DNA from: Alopecurus myosuroides
Taxonomy: Eukaryota; Streptophyta; Magnoliopsida; Poales; Poaceae
Assembly (NCBI GenBank): GCA_028641055.1
Contig: CM054058.1
Span: 497,629,919 to 497,693,918, forward strand
Reading direction: 5' to 3'
Length of the DNA stretch: 64,000 nucleotides
Within the stretch, counting starts at the first letter, position 1, and the number at the start of each line of letters is the position of its first letter. The notes beneath the pieces were generated by a model. That model saw only the letters and a program-made list of their open reading frames with translations. It did no database searches and was not told the DNA's origin. The position numbers were made by a program, and so were the translations under genes. This document shows, piece by piece, positions 22,162 through 32,442 of this stretch.

Positions 22162-23090
22162 GAGCATATCGATGGCCGAGGAGGAAGCCGAGCCAAAGCA
22201 TGGCAAACAAGAATCGTCGAAAGGCAAATAGGCATAGACTTTTTTGGGACGACTATTTCGGACATGCCGGCAAACCTACCACATGAATTTCGCCGGCGTT
22301 TTCGGATTAGCAGATAAGTCTTTAGGCGAATTGTGCGCGGCATTCGGAATTATGACGACTACTTTGAGCTGAAAAGAGATGTGTTACATATGGATCCCTT
22401 GCAGATTTATTGGATACCTATCTTCGTATGTCTGACACCACCGCCGTTACAGCCAGATTTTGATTTTTTGCTAGGCAGTAATTGCAGTGTTTGGTCCTGA
22501 GTATCAGAGATCACCAAATGAAGCAGACACGGCTCGTTAGCTGGCACAAGGACAAGCAACAAGATTTCCTATGATGCTTGGAAGCATCGATTGCATGCAT
22601 TGGACTTGGAAGAATTGTCCATTTGCTTGGTAATGGATGTACAAAGTTAGTCATCACGGAAAGTGCACTGTTGTGCTTGAGGCTGTGGCTGATTACGATA
22701 TTTAAATTTGGCATCTATTTTTCGGCATGGTCGGTTCTCACAATGACATTAACGTGTTGCAACTCTCTCCGGTATTTCAGATACTAGCTAAAGGACATGC
22801 TCCTGACTGCAACTATTCGATCAATGGTCGTGAGCATGACAAAGGGTACTACCTAGCCGATGACATATATCCTAATTGTTTTATATTTGTGAAGACAATT
22901 CATGACCCAGTCGGTGAGGCTAATAGAAATTTTGCAAAGAAAGAGGAGGTTGTCCGCAAAAATGTGGATGGGCATCTAATGTACTCCAGGCACGGTTTGC
23001 TGTGATCAGGTATGCTTATCTATCATAGTCGGTAGTTAAAATGTGTGATGTCATGAACGCTTGTATTATCATGCACCACATGATCATAGA
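22162..23090 (+). pseudogene. Harbinger H1 transposase pseudogene, 5' part (unit 2)
   Basis: Continuous here across the site that is split in unit 1. It reads HEFRRRFRIS*xVFRRIVRG, NYDDYFELKRDVLH and later [14 protein letters not shown] and GSHNDINVLQLSPVF in changing frames. It stops where the copia element enters (target duplication ataga, 23086-23090), inside the motif MHHMIIESERD. Confidence 0.7.
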
Positions 23091-23799
23091 TGAAAGTGCA
23101 CTATGGTCAACTAGAGGGGGGGGTGAATAGGTTGACTACCAATTTTTCTTTTCTTTTCTTTTCTTTTTAAGGGGCTTAGTAAGATAAGATACAATTCTCT
23201 AGATGTGCAACTAGGTGAACAACCTATGTGAAGAGAGTAGTATGCGCAACGGAAGTAAAGCGTAAGGTAGTAAAGCAAACAACAAGTGTAAACAAGGAGA
23301 CAAGGATATGATTCACCGTAGTTCCTTCTCAAAGAGAAGTACGTCTACGTTGGAGAGGTGGGGAGCCACCTAGGCGCTCCTCAATAGCACGGTTGTGCAC
23401 ACCTTGTTCTCCATGAGCTTCTCCGGTGAGGGAGATGCTCGTTTCCACTATGAGGTCGACTTGAAGGCGTTGACCAAACCTTTACAAGGGCTTGAGGTCA
23501 CTCCACAAGATGGATGGAGGCTCTCAAGCAATCCGTAGCTTCTTGCAACAAGGTGGAAACTACAAGCACGAGATCTACTAAGGTTTCTAGGCCTCAAGTA
23601 GGATTCTAGATCTACTAGGTTGTGATGGATGGATTTGAAATTCCTTTGGTGGAAGTGTGGATCTAGGTCTCCTCTAGCTCTCCACCAAGTTTGGGAGTGA
23701 TTGGGTGGACGGAGTGGGAGATCTAAGAGGTTGAAGCTTTCATTAATGGCTAGGAGAGAGAGTGGAAAAAGCTTGGCATTTATGAGGTAGGTGAAGGGG

Positions 23800-23807
23800 T
23801 ATTTATA
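23800..23807 (-). promoter_or_regulatory. TATA box of the copia LTR
   Basis: TATAAATA on the minus strand within a perfect inverted context (gggtataaataccc). The matching box in the other LTR, the functional 5' one, is at 33147-33154. Confidence 0.6.
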
Positions 23808-23842
23808 CCCTTGGCCACGAAGTGGCCGTTTGCAGTCCAGGC

Positions 23843-24250
23843 CACCGGAGGCTCCGGTGGTTTCACCGGAGGCTCCGGTGGGTCTTCTGTGCACTGCGCA
23901 GTTGCGCAGTGCCCTAACTTTTGCGCGCTGCTGAGGAGGCCGGAGGCTCCGGTGGATAGAGCGGAGGTTCCGCCCACCGGACCCTCACCGGAGGCTCCGG
24001 TGGAACCTCCGCCACTTTCCAACAGAAGGGGTGGCTGGCGGAGCCACCACCGGACCCTCCACCGGATGTCCACCGGAGCCTCCGGTGGAACCTCCGCCAC
24101 TTTCCAACAGAAGGGTGTTTCGGCGGAGGAACCACCGGATGCGCACCGGAAGCTTATTTGCGCACAGGTTGAGGGCTGAGCCTCCGGTGGATTCACCGGA
24201 GCCTCCGGTGGATTTACCGGAGCCTCCGGTGCATTCACCGGAGCCTCCGC
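23843..24250. repeat. Array of 17-bp palindromes in the copia LTR
   Basis: The perfect palindrome CACCGGAG-N-CTCCGGTG occurs whole at 23843-23859 and 23864-23880 and several more times up to 24250, with partial copies between. In element sense the array sits directly upstream of the TATA box. Its long open frames (Pro-Glu-Ala-Pro-Val repeats) are artefacts of the repeat. The same array lies at about 33190-33604 in the other LTR. Confidence 0.75.
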
Positions 24251-24426
24251 CCCTGCACATTTTGGTTCCCTGGCTTTCTTTCTCTTAGCACTTTTCGAAT
24301 ATCTCAAGCATTAGCCCCATAGATATAGTGAACCTAATAACCTGGGCATTTTCATCATTTGAACAAACATTAGATCAAACCGTTTATGTTGTCATATAAT
24401 TACCAAAACGGACGATGATCTTTCAA

Positions 24427-24440
24427 TCTCCCCCTTTTTG
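24427..24440 (-). other. Polypurine tract of the copia element
   Basis: On the minus strand this reads caaaaagggggaga, one base before the 3' LTR, as expected for plus-strand priming. Confidence 0.85.
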
Positions 24441-24826
24441 GTAATTGATGACAACATAATTATTTGCATGATTACGGACTCAATATGAACGGAGCTCCCC
24501 CTAAAGATATGCTCCTTTCATATTGAGATCACTAAGACATGATATGAACTAATAATATGACAATGATAACGCATAGCACATATAACACATAGATAATATG
24601 AAACAAGGTTCACACATGATCACAATATAGCGAGGTTCACGATAGATACGAATAAGGTAAACAAACGAAGTTCCAAATAGTTCAAATCAAACTCCCTCAA
24701 GCAAAAGAGAGATGCAAATCAAAGAAAGCTTGAGGGACCATGCAAATGCCCGTTGCCTAATATATCTTTCTCCCCCTTTGGCATCAAGATACCAAAAGAG
24801 GGAGAGCCAAGTGCTAACGCCCCAAA

Positions 24827-25684
24827 TCATTCGGAGGATGAGGGAGATGCTTCCGGAGCCGGGGAGGGAACACGGCGGTGAGAGCTAGTGGCTTCGTCTC
24901 CTTCTTCCTCGGACCACTCAATGAGCTTGCCCTTGGAGTCCTTAGCTTGCCAAGCATCCCAATCTGTGATGCTGTCAAGAACCGGGGATTCAATGGAGAG
25001 ACCCTCTTCACGGAGACGTTCACGAGATGCTTGAGCCTTTTTACGTGCCTTGAGTTCTGCATCATAATGTGCTTCCCATTGATGTTTCTCAATCTTCTTG
25101 TTCAAGCAAAATACTTTCTTGAGAGCCCGTGCCATCCATTTGAAGGCATTGCTAGAGGGAGGAGGTTGAGATGGGCCCTCTGCTTCTTCCTCATCCACAA
25201 TGATGCGAGGCCTAGCCTTGTGCTTGCGGACAGCTGGAGTGGGATGCACCACGGGCTCGGTGTGATCCTTTATGAGAAGCCGCTTTTCCGTGTGAGAGAT
25301 CCAAAGCGCATCATCCAAAGGATCATCCGGAAACTTAGCATTCCACACGTGCAATATGATCTTCATGATGAAAGGCCCAAAACAAGCATTCTTGCGGTTG
25401 GCAACGGCATACCACAGCTCGTTCCAAATGTAGTCAAGCACATCAAGCTTGCGAGGGGAGGTATCCATACGGTGTTGATGGGTAAGAAGCATCAAGTTCT
25501 TCATGTAACCTTGAATCTCATCCACATTGCCCGCCTTTGGATTGATAGTCTCTCTATAGATCTGTAACATGATGTCATAAGTGGGAAAGAGACCCTTGAC
25601 GAAGCCCACGGCATATTTCTTCCAATGATAGAGGGGAGTGAGAAATTTCCCATAGAACCGCAACGATTCAAGCCTAACATGCAT
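24827..25684 (-). CDS. Extra ORF downstream of pol in the copia element
   Basis: 285 residues from an ATG (preceded in frame by TAG) on the element's sense strand, between pol and the polypurine tract, where SIRE/Maximus-type elements carry an additional ORF. The N-terminal half is a folded-looking domain (RLESLRFYGKFLTPLYHWKK, then LHVWNAKFPDDPLDDA). The C-terminal half is basic then acidic, low-complexity and coiled (KARKKAQASRERLREEG). I see no signal peptide, transmembrane segment or retroviral envelope motif, so env-like is only a positional label. It resembles the plant-transposon-type domains seen downstream of pol in grass copia elements. Function unknown. Confidence 0.6.
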   Translation of the reverse strand: MHVRLESLRFYGKFLTPLYHWKKYAVGFVKGLFPTYDIMLQIYRETINPKAGNVDEIQGYMKNLMLLTHQHRMDTSPRKLDVLDYIWNELWYAVANRKNACFGPFIMKIILHVWNAKFPDDPLDDALWISHTEKRLLIKDHTEPVVHPTPAVRKHKARPRIIVDEEEAEGPSQPPPSSNAFKWMARALKKVFCLNKKIEKHQWEAHYDAELKARKKAQASRERLREEGLSIESPVLDSITDWDAWQAKDSKGKLIEWSEEEGDEATSSHRRVPSPAPEASPSSSE

Positions 25685-26354
25685 TATCTAGGTTGCTAGG
25701 GTGTGTACTTGAGAAACTTCACTCCTAAAACTCCAAAACTACAAGGCTAGAAGACTAGAACATGAACTCTTATGCATCTCATCCATCAACGAGATGAGAG
25801 AGAGAGAGAGCACATACCGGCTTCATCCATGGTGGAGAAGGAAGGAGGGAAGATTCCCGGGGCGTCCCGATGTAAGGAGGAGGTCTCCCCGCGGTGGGGC
25901 ACCCGAATCCGGCGGCGGTGAGCTTGGGGGCGGCGGCGGTTGAGAGGAGGAAGATGGGGGCGGGTGGGGCTTGGGTTGGAAAAATGTTACTGTCATACGA
26001 GAGACATTGCTCGACGGGGTTCGCAAGAAGCATAAAATGAGTGAAAGACCGAAACCGTACGAGTTGTCAAGATGAGGATATAAAGTGAGAAAATGATCAA
26101 AAACACCTCAAGGGTCGGTGGCCGAAGCCACCATGTTTGAGTGTGTAACTTGGCACCGCAAAGATGTATCTTGGGTCCAAAATTACTACTCACAATTAAG
26201 CACAATGAGTCACAAATTGACTAGATATGCAATGATTGATTGATTTTCGCATAATAAAAGGAGTGCATACTCATGAGTTGAGTAGCGCTCCCCCTATATC
26301 CATGCCTACACCTAGACTAGATAGCAAGTATAATGAAGGTAGATATGCAAGGTT
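25685..26354. other. Spacer between the extra ORF and pol of the copia element
   Basis: Pro-rich frames on the minus strand (25779-26033) are low-complexity. This may be leader sequence of the extra ORF's transcript. No recognised protein. Confidence 0.4.
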
Positions 26355-29300
26355 TCAAGTGAAGTTGGAAGAATCCATGACATTTAGTTCATTTCTCAAA
26401 GCTCGAAATCTTGGTTCATCAAGGGCCTTCGTGAAGATATCGGCAAGTTGATCCGTGGTGGAGACATAAGAGAGATCAATATCACCTTTCTCAACATGAT
26501 CCCGAATAAAGTGATGACGAATCTCAATATGCTTCGTCTTGGAGTGAAGAACCGGGTTGTAGGCGATCTTGATAGCACTCTCATTGTCACAAAGAAGAGG
26601 CACCTTGTCAAAGTGAATACCATAATCCTTCAAAGTTTGCCTCATCCATAGCAATTGGGCACAACAACTTGCCGCGGAGATATACTCGGCCTCGGTGGTA
26701 GAGAGAGCAATACAATTTTGCTTCTTGGAAGACCAACAAACCAAGGAGCGGCCAAGAAATTGGCAACCCCCGGATGTGGACTTCCTATCCATCTTCTCTC
26801 CCGCATAATCCGCATCCGAGTAACCAATAAGCTGAAAGCTTGAACCCTTGGGGTACCAAAGACCGAAGTTTGGGGTATGAACTAGATATCGAAAGATTCG
26901 TTTCACGGCTTCCAAATGACTTTGCCTCGGAGAGGCTTGAAACCTTGCACATTTACCTACGCTATACATGATATCGGGTCTAGATGCACAAAGGTAAAGC
27001 AAAGAGCCAATCATGGAGCGGTATACCTTTTGATCTACCTCTTTCCCATTAGGGTCGGGTTTCAAGTCGGTGGTTGTGGACATAGGGGTCTTCATAGGTT
27101 TGGCATCATTCATATTAAATCTCTTGAGCATGTCTTGAGTGTATTTGGCTTGTTTGATGAAGGTTCCTTCATAATATTGATTCACTTCGAAGCCAAGAAA
27201 GAACTCCAACTCTCCCATCATAGACATCTCAAACCTATCGGTCATAAGCTTGCAAAACTCCTCATTGAACAAGGTGTTAGTAGACCCAAAGATGATATCA
27301 TCCACATAGAGTTGGCATATGAACAAGTCACCTCCAACCGTCTTGGTAAAGAGGGTGGGATCGATTAAACCAACATTAAACCCGCGATCTACTAGAAACT
27401 CTTTAAGGTGCTCATACCACGCACGTGGAGCTTGTTTAAGTCCATAGAGCGCCTTATCAAGTTTATAGACATGATCGGGGTGGTTGGGATCCTCGAAACC
27501 CGGAGGTTGCTTGACATATACTAACTCATTAATGGGACCATTAAGAAAAGCACTTTTGACATCCATTTGTTGTAATTTGAAGTTATGATGAGATGCATAG
27601 GCAAGTAAGATACGAATAGACTCAAGACGAGCTACGGGGGCAAAGGTTTCACCGAAATCGATACCTTCGACTTGAGAAAAACCTTGGGCCACCAATCTTG
27701 CCTTGTTGCGAATGACAATGCCATCTTTGTCTTGCTTGTTCTTAAACACCCATTTGGTGCCAATGACATTTTTGCAATCCTTGGGTCTTGGCACTAATTT
27801 CCACACCTTGTTGCGCTCGAAGTTATTGAGTTCATCATGCATGGCTTTAAGCCAATCTTGATCTTCGAGAGCTTCATATACCTTCTTGGGTTCAATGAAG
27901 GAGACAAATGCATGAGCCTTGCTAAAATCCGCCAATTGCCTTCTAGTGACCACTCTTCCACGAACTTGACCAAGAATCATGTCCTCCGTATGACCCGCTC
28001 GTTCAAGATTCTCTAGCCTTCTCTTTGCTCTTCGAGCCAGTATCTCCTCCAAAGATTCCTTGGATATTGATTGAGAATCACCTTCTTCATCGGAGACATG
28101 TCCGTCTTCATTTCGTTCTTGATCAAAGATGGGTGACGAATCACCACTAGGTTGAGCATTCTCAACAATAACAGAGTCTTGATCATGATTTAGGTGTGTT
28201 GCTTGGTCTTGTTCATTAGCTTGGCCTTGATTGTTAACTTGAGGGCTTGGTGCATCTTGTTGGATAGCTTGATCATCAATGGGTGTAGTCAATGGCTCCA
28301 CTTGAGTGGGGCATAGTCCTTCTCCCTCCGTCATCCGGTAACCCTCAATGGGGATTATTTCACCAATCCCCATTCTTCTTATGACGATGGGAGGAATTGC
28401 ATCTCCTACAACACCATGATCTATACGCCCCCCTTGGGAGCCATTATCCTCATCAAACACCACGTCTATAGCTTCTTCAACTTGTCCGGTGGACTTGTTG
28501 TAGACTCTATAGGCGTGAGCGTTTGTGGCATAACCAACAAAAATGCCCTCATAAGATCTAGTCTCAAATTTTGACAACCGTTTACCTTTCTTGCGAATGA
28601 AGCACTTGCAACCGAAGACCTTGAAGTAAGATACATCCGGTTTCTTACCCGTGAGAATCTCATAGGGGGTCTTGTTCAAGATCTTGCGAAGATATAACCG
28701 GTTGGTGGCGTGACATGCGGTGGAGACGGCTTCGGCCCAAAAGTTATAGGGAGAAGAGAACTCCGCAATCATAGTTCTAGCCGCATCCATCAAAGTCCGG
28801 TTCTTTCTCTCCGCAACACCATTTTGTTGAGGGGTATAAGGAGTGGAGTATTGATGAGCAATGCCCTCTTCACTAAGAAAACCCTCAACGGTGTAGTTCT
28901 TGAACTCCGAGCCATTATCACTCCGGATAGCCAATATGGTAGCATTGTGTTGGCGCTCAACTAGAGTGATAAACTCGATGACTCTACTTTGAGTTTCACT
29001 TTTCCTCTTGAAGAAATACACCCAACAATATCTTGAATAGTCATCCACAATTACTAAACAATACTTCTTTCCTCCGAGACTATCATAGGATAGTGGACGA
29101 AAGAGATCTAAGTGAATGAGCTCGAGAATTCTTGTAGTGGAGATAGATGTCTTGGTTGGGTGTTGTTCTCCATGTTGCTTCCCAAAGGTGCAAGAGCTAC
29201 ACACACGATCTTTAGCAAATTTAGCTTTGGTTAGTCCTAGAACGTGATTGCCACTTTGGAGATCATGCAACATTCTCATATTGGTGTGGGCTAGTCGGCG

Positions 29301-29729
29301 ATGCCAAAGCCATCCCACATCAACTTTAGCCATTAGGCATGTCGCGGCACACGTGTCTTCTTTAGAGAAGTCCACTACATACATGTCGTTCTCGACAAAC
29401 CCAACAAAGGCTACTTTAAGAGATGTCTCCCAAGTGACAATCACACTCTCTTTATTAAAGAATGAGGTAAAACCACAATTCGCAAGTTGAAGAACGGACA
29501 TCAAATTATAGCCAAGGGACTCAACAAGGAGAACATTCTCAATTGATAAATCATTTGAGATTGCTACCTTGCCTCGTCCCAATACCTTAAGTTCGGACTT
29601 ATCACCAATAGTGACGCAATTGAGATGAGGTAGAGGAGGTTCAAGATTGCTTATTGCGTCATGGCTTCCGGTCATATGTTGGGATGCACCACTATCCACT
29701 GTCCATTTGTTAGACCCGGAAGCTTTTCC
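26355..29729 (-). CDS. pol: Copia Pol polyprotein (protease, integrase, reverse transcriptase, RNase H)
   Basis: One uninterrupted frame of about 1125 codons, open from just after a TAG at 29730-29732; there is no ATG near its start, so it must be expressed from Gag. Counting from 29699 (about 1114 codons): aspartic protease DSGASQHM at the N terminus; integrase zinc-binding HHCC near 130-175 (WHRRLAHTN ... CSSCTFGKQ); integrase catalytic core 195-300 ([23 protein letters not shown]); reverse transcriptase 630-870 with [21 protein letters not shown] and the catalytic YVDD near 797; RNase H 955-1090 ([28 protein letters not shown]). All catalytic motifs are present. It lies directly downstream of gag but in a different frame. 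Confidence 0.9.
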   Translation of the reverse strand, partial: GKASGSNKWTVDSGASQHMTGSHDAISNLEPPLPHLNCVTIGDKSELKVLGRGKVAISNDLSIENVLLVESLGYNLMSVLQLANCGFTSFFNKESVIVTWETSLKVAFVGFVENDMYVVDFSKEDTCAATCLMAKVDVGWLWHRRLAHTNMRMLHDLQSGNHVLGLTKAKFAKDRVCSSCTFGKQHGEQHPTKTSISTTRILELIHLDLFRPLSYDSLGGKKYCLVIVDDYSRYCWVYFFKRKSETQSRVIEFITLVERQHNATILAIRSDNGSEFKNYTVEGFLSEEGIAHQYSTPYTPQQNGVAERKNRTLMDAARTMIAEFSSPYNFWAEAVSTACHATNRLYLRKILNKTPYEILTGKKPDVSYFKVFGCKCFIRKKGKRLSKFETRSYEGIFVGYATNAHAYRVYNKSTGQVEEAIDVVFDEDNGSQGGRIDHGVVGDAIPPIVIRRMGIGEIIPIEGYRMTEGEGLCPTQVEPLTTPIDDQAIQQDAPSPQVNNQGQANEQDQATHLNHDQDSVIVENAQPSGDSSPIFDQERNEDGHVSDEEGDSQSISKESLEEILARRAKRRLENLERAGHTEDMILGQVRGRVVTRRQLADFSKAHAFVSFIEPKKVYEALEDQDWLKAMHDELNNFERNKVWKLVPRPKDCKNVIGTKWVFKNKQDKDGIVIRNKARLVAQGFSQVEGIDFGETFAPVARLESIRILLAYASHHNFKLQQMDVKSAFLNGPINELVYVKQPPGFEDPNHPDHVYKLDKALYGLKQAPRAWYEHLKEFLVDRGFNVGLIDPTLFTKTVGGDLFICQLYVDDIIFGSTNTLFNEEFCKLMTDRFEMSMMGELEFFLGFEVNQYYEGTFIKQAKYTQDMLKRFNMNDAKPMKTPMSTTTDLKPDPNGKEVDQKVYRSMIGSLLYLCASRPDIMYSVGKCARFQASPRQSHLEAVKRIFRYLVHTPNFGLWYPKGSSFQLIGYSDADYAGEKMDRKSTSGGCQFLGRSLVCWSSKKQNCIALSTTEAEYISAASCCAQLLWMRQTLKDYGIHFDKVPLLCDNESAIKIAYNPVLHSKTKHIEIRHHFIRDHVEKGDIDLSYVSTTDQLADIFTKALDEPRFRALRNELNVMDSSNFT

Positions 29730-29739
29730 CTACAAGAGA

Positions 29740-32343
29740 TCAATTTCTTGATTTAGGTACCCATCCTTCAATGGGTCCTCTTTTGTTAGTAACAAGGGTC
29801 TTAGGAACCCAAATAGTCCAATGATAATCATCACCATACGAAGTACCAACGTATTTAGCATAAACATGTCCATCCCTAGATTTCAAAAGGACATAAGATG
29901 GATTATATTTTCCGGCGAAATCATTATGAGTGATGCTCCCCCTAGAGGTATCACCACCCGTAATGGCGTTGGTCTCCTTTTCTTTGGTAACCTCACCCTC
30001 TTTCACAAAAACAACCTTTTGAGGGGGAGTAGTGACATTCTTGGATATCTTCGTTGACTTGGAAATAAACCCAAGTCCCTCTTTTCCTTTCTTGGCACCT
30101 TGAGAGCTTATTGCATCGTTGAGAATTCTTTCCTTCCCTACATGGTTAGTCGTAGTAGAAGAGGTAGGTGCAATAACAATGCTATTTGATGAAGATGCAA
30201 CATGCTTATTTGATTGTTGAGCTAGAAGCTTGATTCGAGACTTGGCAAGTTTGTCATGAATTTCCTTGAGAGATTTAAACTCTTCTTTTAGTTTGTCATG
30301 CTCCTCGTCAAGTTTTTGATGAGCTATTCCTAGCTTCAACTCTTCCTCTTCAAATTCTTTAAGCAAAACAAGGGATTTAGCATGTTCTTTCTTAAGTTTG
30401 GCAAGAGATTTTTCATTATCTTTCCTAAGCTTAGAAACACTAATAGCATAAGAGTCTTGTAAACTAGATAGTCTTTCTTCAAGAGAGGCTCTCATGGATC
30501 TCTCTTTTTCGAGAGCCTTAATTAGTTCACCATCATGATTCTCATTGGTACCACCATGATTCTCCAAGGTCATGATGATTTCCTCTTTCTCATCAATGAG
30601 AGAGTTGGCATCATCAAGTTGCCTTAAGAGAGCTTTTACTTTTTCTTTAGTTTCACCTTCAAGACTACTCAACCAAGACCCTAGGTTCTTGGCCTCCTCA
30701 TAGTCACAAATGTTTTCAACACAATCCAATAATGAGGGAGAGGTAGTGGTAATAGACTTGGAGGTGGAAGTTATTACCGTGGTGGCTTTTGCCATGAGAC
30801 ATGTAGGTCGGATCGATGTCTTCTCATTGGGAGATTCAAATAGAGAGACCGATGAAGAGGAAGTGGTAGCTATGGCGACGTGGGCAACACCTACGACTTC
30901 ATCTTCTCCTTCATCTCCGGAGTAGTATGTCTCCAATGTGGGGCCTTCTTGAACATATAGAGCCCTTGGAACCCTTCTAGCGAGGTTCTTGTTTTGTGGA
31001 GCTTTGTTCTTGTCCTTGCGAACAAGCTTCCCTTCATTCTCTTCTCTTGGCTCAAAGGGACACTCTTTGACGAAGTGGTTTGCACTTCCACAATTATAAC
31101 ATGTTCTTGGCCGTTCCCCTTTCTTCCTAAAGATCTTGTTCCTTGAAGGTCTTGGGGCACCGGCTTTGTGAGCCTCCCATCTCTTCCAATACCCTTGCAT
31201 GGCAAGAGCAATACATTTATGGGCACCCTTGTATGTATCCTCATAGTCCTCATCATCATCATCATCATCATCAACTTCTTCAATCTTGGCCATTGCTCTA
31301 GACTTCAAGGCAAGATTGGGAGACTTTCCATGTCCTCTAGAGCGAGCAAGAGCATCATCCGCACTTTTGTGAGATAAGGATATGGCAATGAACTCACTAA
31401 GTACTCCAATGGAGTTGAGGGAGTTGTAGTCGGATCTTGTTCGAATGCTAGTGGAGAGGTTCTTCTCAAATGGAGTAATGGCCTTGACAAACTTCCTCTT
31501 GATCCATTCATCCGAGATTTCCTCTTTACCAAAATCTCTTAGTTGATTGCCAAGAGTGACAACTCTTCTATATAGCTCCTCGGGACTCACGTCTTCAAGC
31601 ATGACGAAGTTCTCGGACTTGTCGAGAGCAACATCATATTTTGATGATTGAATACTAGCATTCCCTTGGAACAAGGAGTCAAGTTTATCCCATGCTTCCT
31701 TGGCGGTCTTCAAGCCGCGAATGTGCTCAAGATGTTCTCTTGGGAGAGCCTTTTGGATAGTCACAATAGCGGTCTTGTTGAGTTGGAACTCCACGTCCTC
31801 TCTTGGGGTCAAGTTGTTTGGATCATGAGGATGGAATCCATGAACAACGCTTCTCCATAGAGCGGTGCAACAACCTGAAATATGAGACTCCATATCGAAC
31901 TTCCATGATGAGAATTCGTTAGTGTTAAGCATGGGAGGATTTCCAACATTAACCATGTGTGGTATTGTAGCAATAGGGTGGATAGAATCGTAATTGGGAG
32001 GCGGTGGAACTTTAGAGTTAGACCCCGAACCGTTAGCCGATTGAGACTTGGAGCCCTCGGAGTTCCCACTACCCTTAGCCTTTTTATCGGCTTTTGCTTT
32101 GGCTTTCGCCTTAGCTAAGGCGATGTTAGCTTCCATTTCATCAATGTCCGGAATGGATTCTTCATCCGAGCTAACATCGTTTGGGGTGGGAGGTGTTCCC
32201 TCGGACTCCTTGGTTCTCCCCATCAATACCTCCATCATTTTCTTGATGCTAGAAACCTCCATACTGACAGTAGAGCTAACCTTAGACATTTCGGTTTGGA
32301 GGACTCCAACCGAGTCTTGTAGGTTAGCTATACTGTCGGACAT
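29740..32343 (-). CDS. gag: Copia Gag protein with zinc knuckle
   Basis: 867 residues from an ATG 85 bp inside the primer-binding site. The central part is the copia Gag domain (KAWDKLDSLFQG- and YNSLNSIGVLSEF-like stretches). A CCHC zinc knuckle CYNCGSANHFVKEC lies near residue 420. The C-terminal third has a long predicted coiled coil (for example EEELKLGIAHQKLDEEHDKL). The long C-terminal extension before pol is usual for the SIRE/Maximus group. It ends at TGA 29740-29742, ten bases before the TAG that opens the pol frame, so Gag and Pol are not one continuous frame. Confidence 0.85.
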   Translation of the reverse strand: MSDSIANLQDSVGVLQTEMSKVSSTVSMEVSSIKKMMEVLMGRTKESEGTPPTPNDVSSDEESIPDIDEMEANIALAKAKAKAKADKKAKGSGNSEGSKSQSANGSGSNSKVPPPPNYDSIHPIATIPHMVNVGNPPMLNTNEFSSWKFDMESHISGCCTALWRSVVHGFHPHDPNNLTPREDVEFQLNKTAIVTIQKALPREHLEHIRGLKTAKEAWDKLDSLFQGNASIQSSKYDVALDKSENFVMLEDVSPEELYRRVVTLGNQLRDFGKEEISDEWIKRKFVKAITPFEKNLSTSIRTRSDYNSLNSIGVLSEFIAISLSHKSADDALARSRGHGKSPNLALKSRAMAKIEEVDDDDDDDEDYEDTYKGAHKCIALAMQGYWKRWEAHKAGAPRPSRNKIFRKKGERPRTCYNCGSANHFVKECPFEPREENEGKLVRKDKNKAPQNKNLARRVPRALYVQEGPTLETYYSGDEGEDEVVGVAHVAIATTSSSSVSLFESPNEKTSIRPTCLMAKATTVITSTSKSITTTSPSLLDCVENICDYEEAKNLGSWLSSLEGETKEKVKALLRQLDDANSLIDEKEEIIMTLENHGGTNENHDGELIKALEKERSMRASLEERLSSLQDSYAISVSKLRKDNEKSLAKLKKEHAKSLVLLKEFEEEELKLGIAHQKLDEEHDKLKEEFKSLKEIHDKLAKSRIKLLAQQSNKHVASSSNSIVIAPTSSTTTNHVGKERILNDAISSQGAKKGKEGLGFISKSTKISKNVTTPPQKVVFVKEGEVTKEKETNAITGGDTSRGSITHNDFAGKYNPSYVLLKSRDGHVYAKYVGTSYGDDYHWTIWVPKTLVTNKRGPIEGWVPKSRN

Positions 32344-32428
32344 CTTGGAGATCTCCGCACTAGAACTACCGGGGTATTTTCATCGACCATTGTACTCTTA
32401 GGCGGTTAAGCCCTTAGTAAGAGCCGAG

Positions 32429-32440
32429 GCTCTGATACCA
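32429..32440 (-). other. Primer-binding site of the copia element
   Basis: TGGTATCAGAGC on the minus strand, two bases inside the 5' LTR. This is the standard copia site complementary to initiator methionine tRNA. Confidence 0.9.
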
Positions 32441-32442
32441 AT

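Larger units (their letters stand above)
23091..24425 (-). repeat. 3' LTR of the copia element (left side)
   Basis: 1335 bp with TGAAAG...CTTTCA ends. On the minus strand a GGGTATAAATACCCC box (23797-23811) is the likely core promoter. Upstream of it lies an array of GC-rich palindromes (23843-24250). It differs from the other LTR by a pentamer in the tttct run near 23150, a 12-bp deletion (near 24050) and about two point changes. Confidence 0.9.

Noticed and set aside
23780..24307. Long minus-strand frame with Pro-Glu-Ala-Pro-Val repeats (also 33127-33666)
   Set aside because: Produced by the palindrome array inside the copia LTR and open in several frames on both strands; not a gene.
24827..25684. 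Calling the extra copia ORF an envelope gene
   Set aside because: No signal peptide, transmembrane segment or furin-like site is visible; only the position is env-like.
29740..29775. A minus-one slippery site GGGAAAA at the gag-pol junction
   Set aside because: The heptamer is in the Pol phase, not the Gag phase, and lies downstream of the Gag stop, so it cannot explain a simple frameshift.
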